25,327 nucleotides of DNA from an uncultured Anaerotruncus sp. (GTDB taxonomy: Bacteria > Bacillota > Clostridia > Oscillospirales > Ruminococcaceae): positions 1-25,327 of the forward strand of contig CAJUJI010000020.1 in the NCBI GenBank assembly GCA_910586875.1. Direction: 5' to 3'. The stretch's first letter is position 1; the number at the start of each line of letters is the position of its first letter. The notes under the pieces are model-generated. The model made no database searches. It had not been told where the DNA came from and worked only from the letters and a program-made list of their open reading frames with translations. Both the position numbers and the translations under genes were made by a program. Positions 23,803 to 25,327 of this stretch are shown here, piece after piece.

Positions 23803-25014
23803 TTAGCGGATTACAAGGGTTTCACCAAACGCCTTACCCAGCTCCTTCGCTTTTGCAAGATCCTCTTCCGATGGAACAAAGCAAACCTTCAAGCCCTCCC
23901 CAAAAACGGACATTTTTAATCCGTTCAGTCGGGCACTCAAATTCGGAACCGCCTCTCCACTCCAGCCATAGGAGCCAAACACCAGTACAGGCTTTTTCTT
24001 ATTATTAACAGCATCCACATGAGAAAGCAGATTCCAGGCAGGTGGGACTGCGTCGCCATTGATGGTGGGACTGCCCAATGCAAACCCGTCGCTGCTATTA
24101 AGCAAAGCAGAGAGCTCGCCCAGGTCATGATCGATGATATCATAAGTGTTCACAACCGCATCTGGTTTTGCTTGCAAAATGCCATCGCGGATGGCTTCTG
24201 CCAGCATGCGGGAATTGCCATACGCAGAGGTAAAGAACACCGGTACGGTCAATCGCTCGTTTTTATGCGGCTGGCTCCAAAGCCGGTACTGCTCCAGTGC
24301 AGTCTCCAGCTGCACGCCCTTTTCCAAAATCGGGCCGTGGCTGGGGCAGACGGTTTCAATCTCAAGATCTTTGATCTTTTCCAGTCCAGCGAGTACATAC
24401 GGCTTAAACGGACCAAATATCGCATCATAGTATTCTTTGAATGCTTGTTTATACTTTTTAGGGTGGGTAATATTGCAATCGAAATGATACGGTTCACAAT
24501 AATGTGCGCCCAGAAAATCGCAGCTAAACAACACTTTCTCAGATTCTATCCAGGTGAACATCGAATCCGGCCAATGCAAAAACGGTGCAGGAATAAATTT
24601 TAAGGTCATGCCGCCGATGTCCAGCTCATCACCGTCTTTCACTACCTGTACCTTCATATCCTGGCGGTTGGTGATGTTTTTTAGGTAGATAGAACCGGCT
24701 TTGGTGGCGATGATTGTCGCGTTAGGCAACTTTTCCAGCAGCTGCGCCAGACAACCGGAATGATCCGGTTCATTGTGATTGAGCACGATATAATCAACCT
24801 TTTCCGGATCGACGACCTCGCTGATATTTTTGAAATATTGCGGGAAATAGCTTTTGTGACAGGTTTCCACCAGGACATTTTTTTCGCTGCCCTTTACCAA
24901 ATAGGAATTATAAGAGGTTCCAAAATCGGTTTTCATTACAATATCAAATACACGCATACTTGGGTTCAATGCCCCAACCGAATAAATGCTATCCCGCACC
25001 TTTACCACTGACAT
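23803..25014 (-). CDS. fprA: FprA-type flavodiiron protein (A-type flavoprotein)
   Basis: Flavodiiron proteins reduce O2 to water and/or NO to N2O in anaerobes, taking electrons from rubredoxin. The 403-aa protein has a metallo-beta-lactamase-like domain with the full di-iron ligand set (H80, E82, D84 in HNEPDH; H147 in FLHWPDS; D166 in SCDFLG; H226 in CPSHG) and a C-terminal flavodoxin domain binding FMN (VFFTSAYGNSRMLAEA, then VFGSYGWSGEAV). There is no fused rubredoxin or flavin reductase domain; a separate rubredoxin gene lies 82 nt upstream. AAGGAGG lies 9 nt before the ATG. Whether O2 or NO is the main substrate cannot be told from sequence. Confidence 0.96.
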   Translation of the reverse strand: MSVVKVRDSIYSVGALNPSMRVFDIVMKTDFGTSYNSYLVKGSEKNVLVETCHKSYFPQYFKNISEVVDPEKVDYIVLNHNEPDHSGCLAQLLEKLPNATIIATKAGSIYLKNITNRQDMKVQVVKDGDELDIGGMTLKFIPAPFLHWPDSMFTWIESEKVLFSCDFLGAHYCEPYHFDCNITHPKKYKQAFKEYYDAIFGPFKPYVLAGLEKIKDLEIETVCPSHGPILEKGVQLETALEQYRLWSQPHKNERLTVPVFFTSAYGNSRMLAEAIRDGILQAKPDAVVNTYDIIDHDLGELSALLNSSDGFALGSPTINGDAVPPAWNLLSHVDAVNNKKKPVLVFGSYGWSGEAVPNLSARLNGLKMSVFGEGLKVCFVPSEEDLAKAKELGKAFGETLVIR

Positions 25015-25051
25015 TTACAGCAGCCTCCTTACCAATTTATATAATAAAGAA

Positions 25052-25081
25052 TGTGACCATCTGACGTTGCAAATGGCCACA
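25052..25081 (-). other. Intercistronic hairpin between rubredoxin and fprA
   Basis: TGTGGCCAT and ATGGTCACA (minus strand) pair over 9 bp with one G-U and a 12-nt loop. It lies just after the rubredoxin stop. No U-run follows closely, so it is more likely a processing or stability element than a terminator. Confidence 0.4.
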
Positions 25082-25096
25082 CAAAAAATCAACCAA

Positions 25097-25255
25097 TTAT
25101 GCAGGCTCAAAGTCACCTTTGCCTACACCGCACAGTGGACAAACAAAATCATCGGGAACATCCTCCCATTTTGTGCCCGGTGCAATACCTGCATCTGGAT
25201 CTCCCTTTTCAGGATCATAGACATACCCACAAATTGAGCAAACATATTTTTCCAT
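25097..25255 (-). CDS. Rubredoxin
   Basis: A 52-aa single-iron electron carrier, the standard rubredoxin size. Iron ligands are Cys6 and Cys9 (YVCSICGYVYDP) and Cys39 and Cys42 (FVCPLCGVGK), with the aromatic core and GTKWEDVPDDFVCP typical of the family. It probably donates electrons to the flavodiiron protein encoded next. ATG 25255 is chosen because AAGGAG lies 8 nt upstream; the longer frame to 25318 runs through the promoter region and adds residues not found in rubredoxins. Confidence 0.96.
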   Translation of the reverse strand: MEKYVCSICGYVYDPEKGDPDAGIAPGTKWEDVPDDFVCPLCGVGKGDFEPA

Positions 25256-25303
25256 TTTAAAAACTCCTTTGTCACCGGTAACCCGGTTTTTAATCTTTGA
25301 TGC

Positions 25304-25325
25304 ACCAATAGTATACAATATTGGT
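25304..25325 (-). promoter_or_regulatory. Candidate -10 box and operator of the rubredoxin-fprA operon
   Basis: A 7-bp dyad, ACCAATA-N8-TATTGGT, covers 25304-25325. On the minus strand it contains TATACT (complement of 25310-25315), a good -10 box that would start a leader of about 47 nt. The -35 box would lie outside the window. A dyad over the -10 box is what a repressor site looks like; the regulator is not identified and the sequence does not match the PerR or Rex consensus as I know them. Confidence 0.4.
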
Positions 25326-25327
25326 CT

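Noticed and set aside
25275..25295. ACCGG TAAC CCGGT TTTTT as a plus-strand terminator
   Set aside because: The stem is only about 5 bp and no plus-strand gene ends there; it lies in the leader of the rubredoxin gene.

Overview
This 25.3 kb window looks like a core chromosomal segment of an anaerobic, low-copy-GC-skewed Firmicute of the class Clostridia, most likely a gut-type Oscillospirales/Ruminococcaceae member (inference). The reasons are a Gram-positive PolC, the MEP isoprenoid genes embedded in the pyrH-frr-uppS-cdsA-dxr-rseP operon, the oxygen-sensitive indolepyruvate:ferredoxin oxidoreductase, the rubredoxin/flavodiiron pair, strong AGGAGG-type ribosome binding sites and several TTG starts. 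No phage, transposase, CRISPR, tRNA or rRNA was seen, and no gene-free stretch exceeds 300 bases.

Positions 1-11000 (minus strand, transcribed right to left) hold a housekeeping operon: pyrH, frr, uppS, cdsA, dxr, rseP, ispG, polC. It joins nucleotide supply (UMP kinase), ribosome recycling, isoprenoid precursor synthesis (Dxr, IspG), the undecaprenyl carrier (UppS), phospholipid synthesis (CdsA), membrane proteolysis (RseP) and chromosome replication (PolC). Upstream lies a small pyrE-radC operon (11101-12404) with its own clear sigma-A-type promoter, divergent from an RluA-type pseudouridine synthase gene (12537-13502, plus strand).

Positions 13560-20720 (minus strand) hold a DUF4272 protein, a YbaK-type tRNA deacylase and, upstream of a strong hairpin, an aryl-acid module: paaK, iorA, iorB, a second paaK, and a double-ACT protein. 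IorAB interconverts aryl pyruvates and aryl-acyl-CoA with ferredoxin; the PaaK ligases interconvert the CoA esters and free aryl acids; the ACT protein is a likely amino-acid sensor.

Positions 20874-23555 (plus strand) hold a compact operon that is the least understood part: a DUF5685 protein with two Asp-rich motifs resembling squalene/phytoene synthases, a J-domain protein with a cysteine-rich tail, a six-helix membrane protein and a membrane-anchored extracytoplasmic protein. The right end (23803-25255, minus strand) is a rubredoxin-flavodiiron protein operon for O2/NO detoxification.

Two copies of a modular intergenic repeat lie just downstream of polC and of the flavodiiron gene. They share conserved flanks but carry completely different long perfect hairpins between them. 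This, and the DUF5685 operon, are the main points for follow-up.
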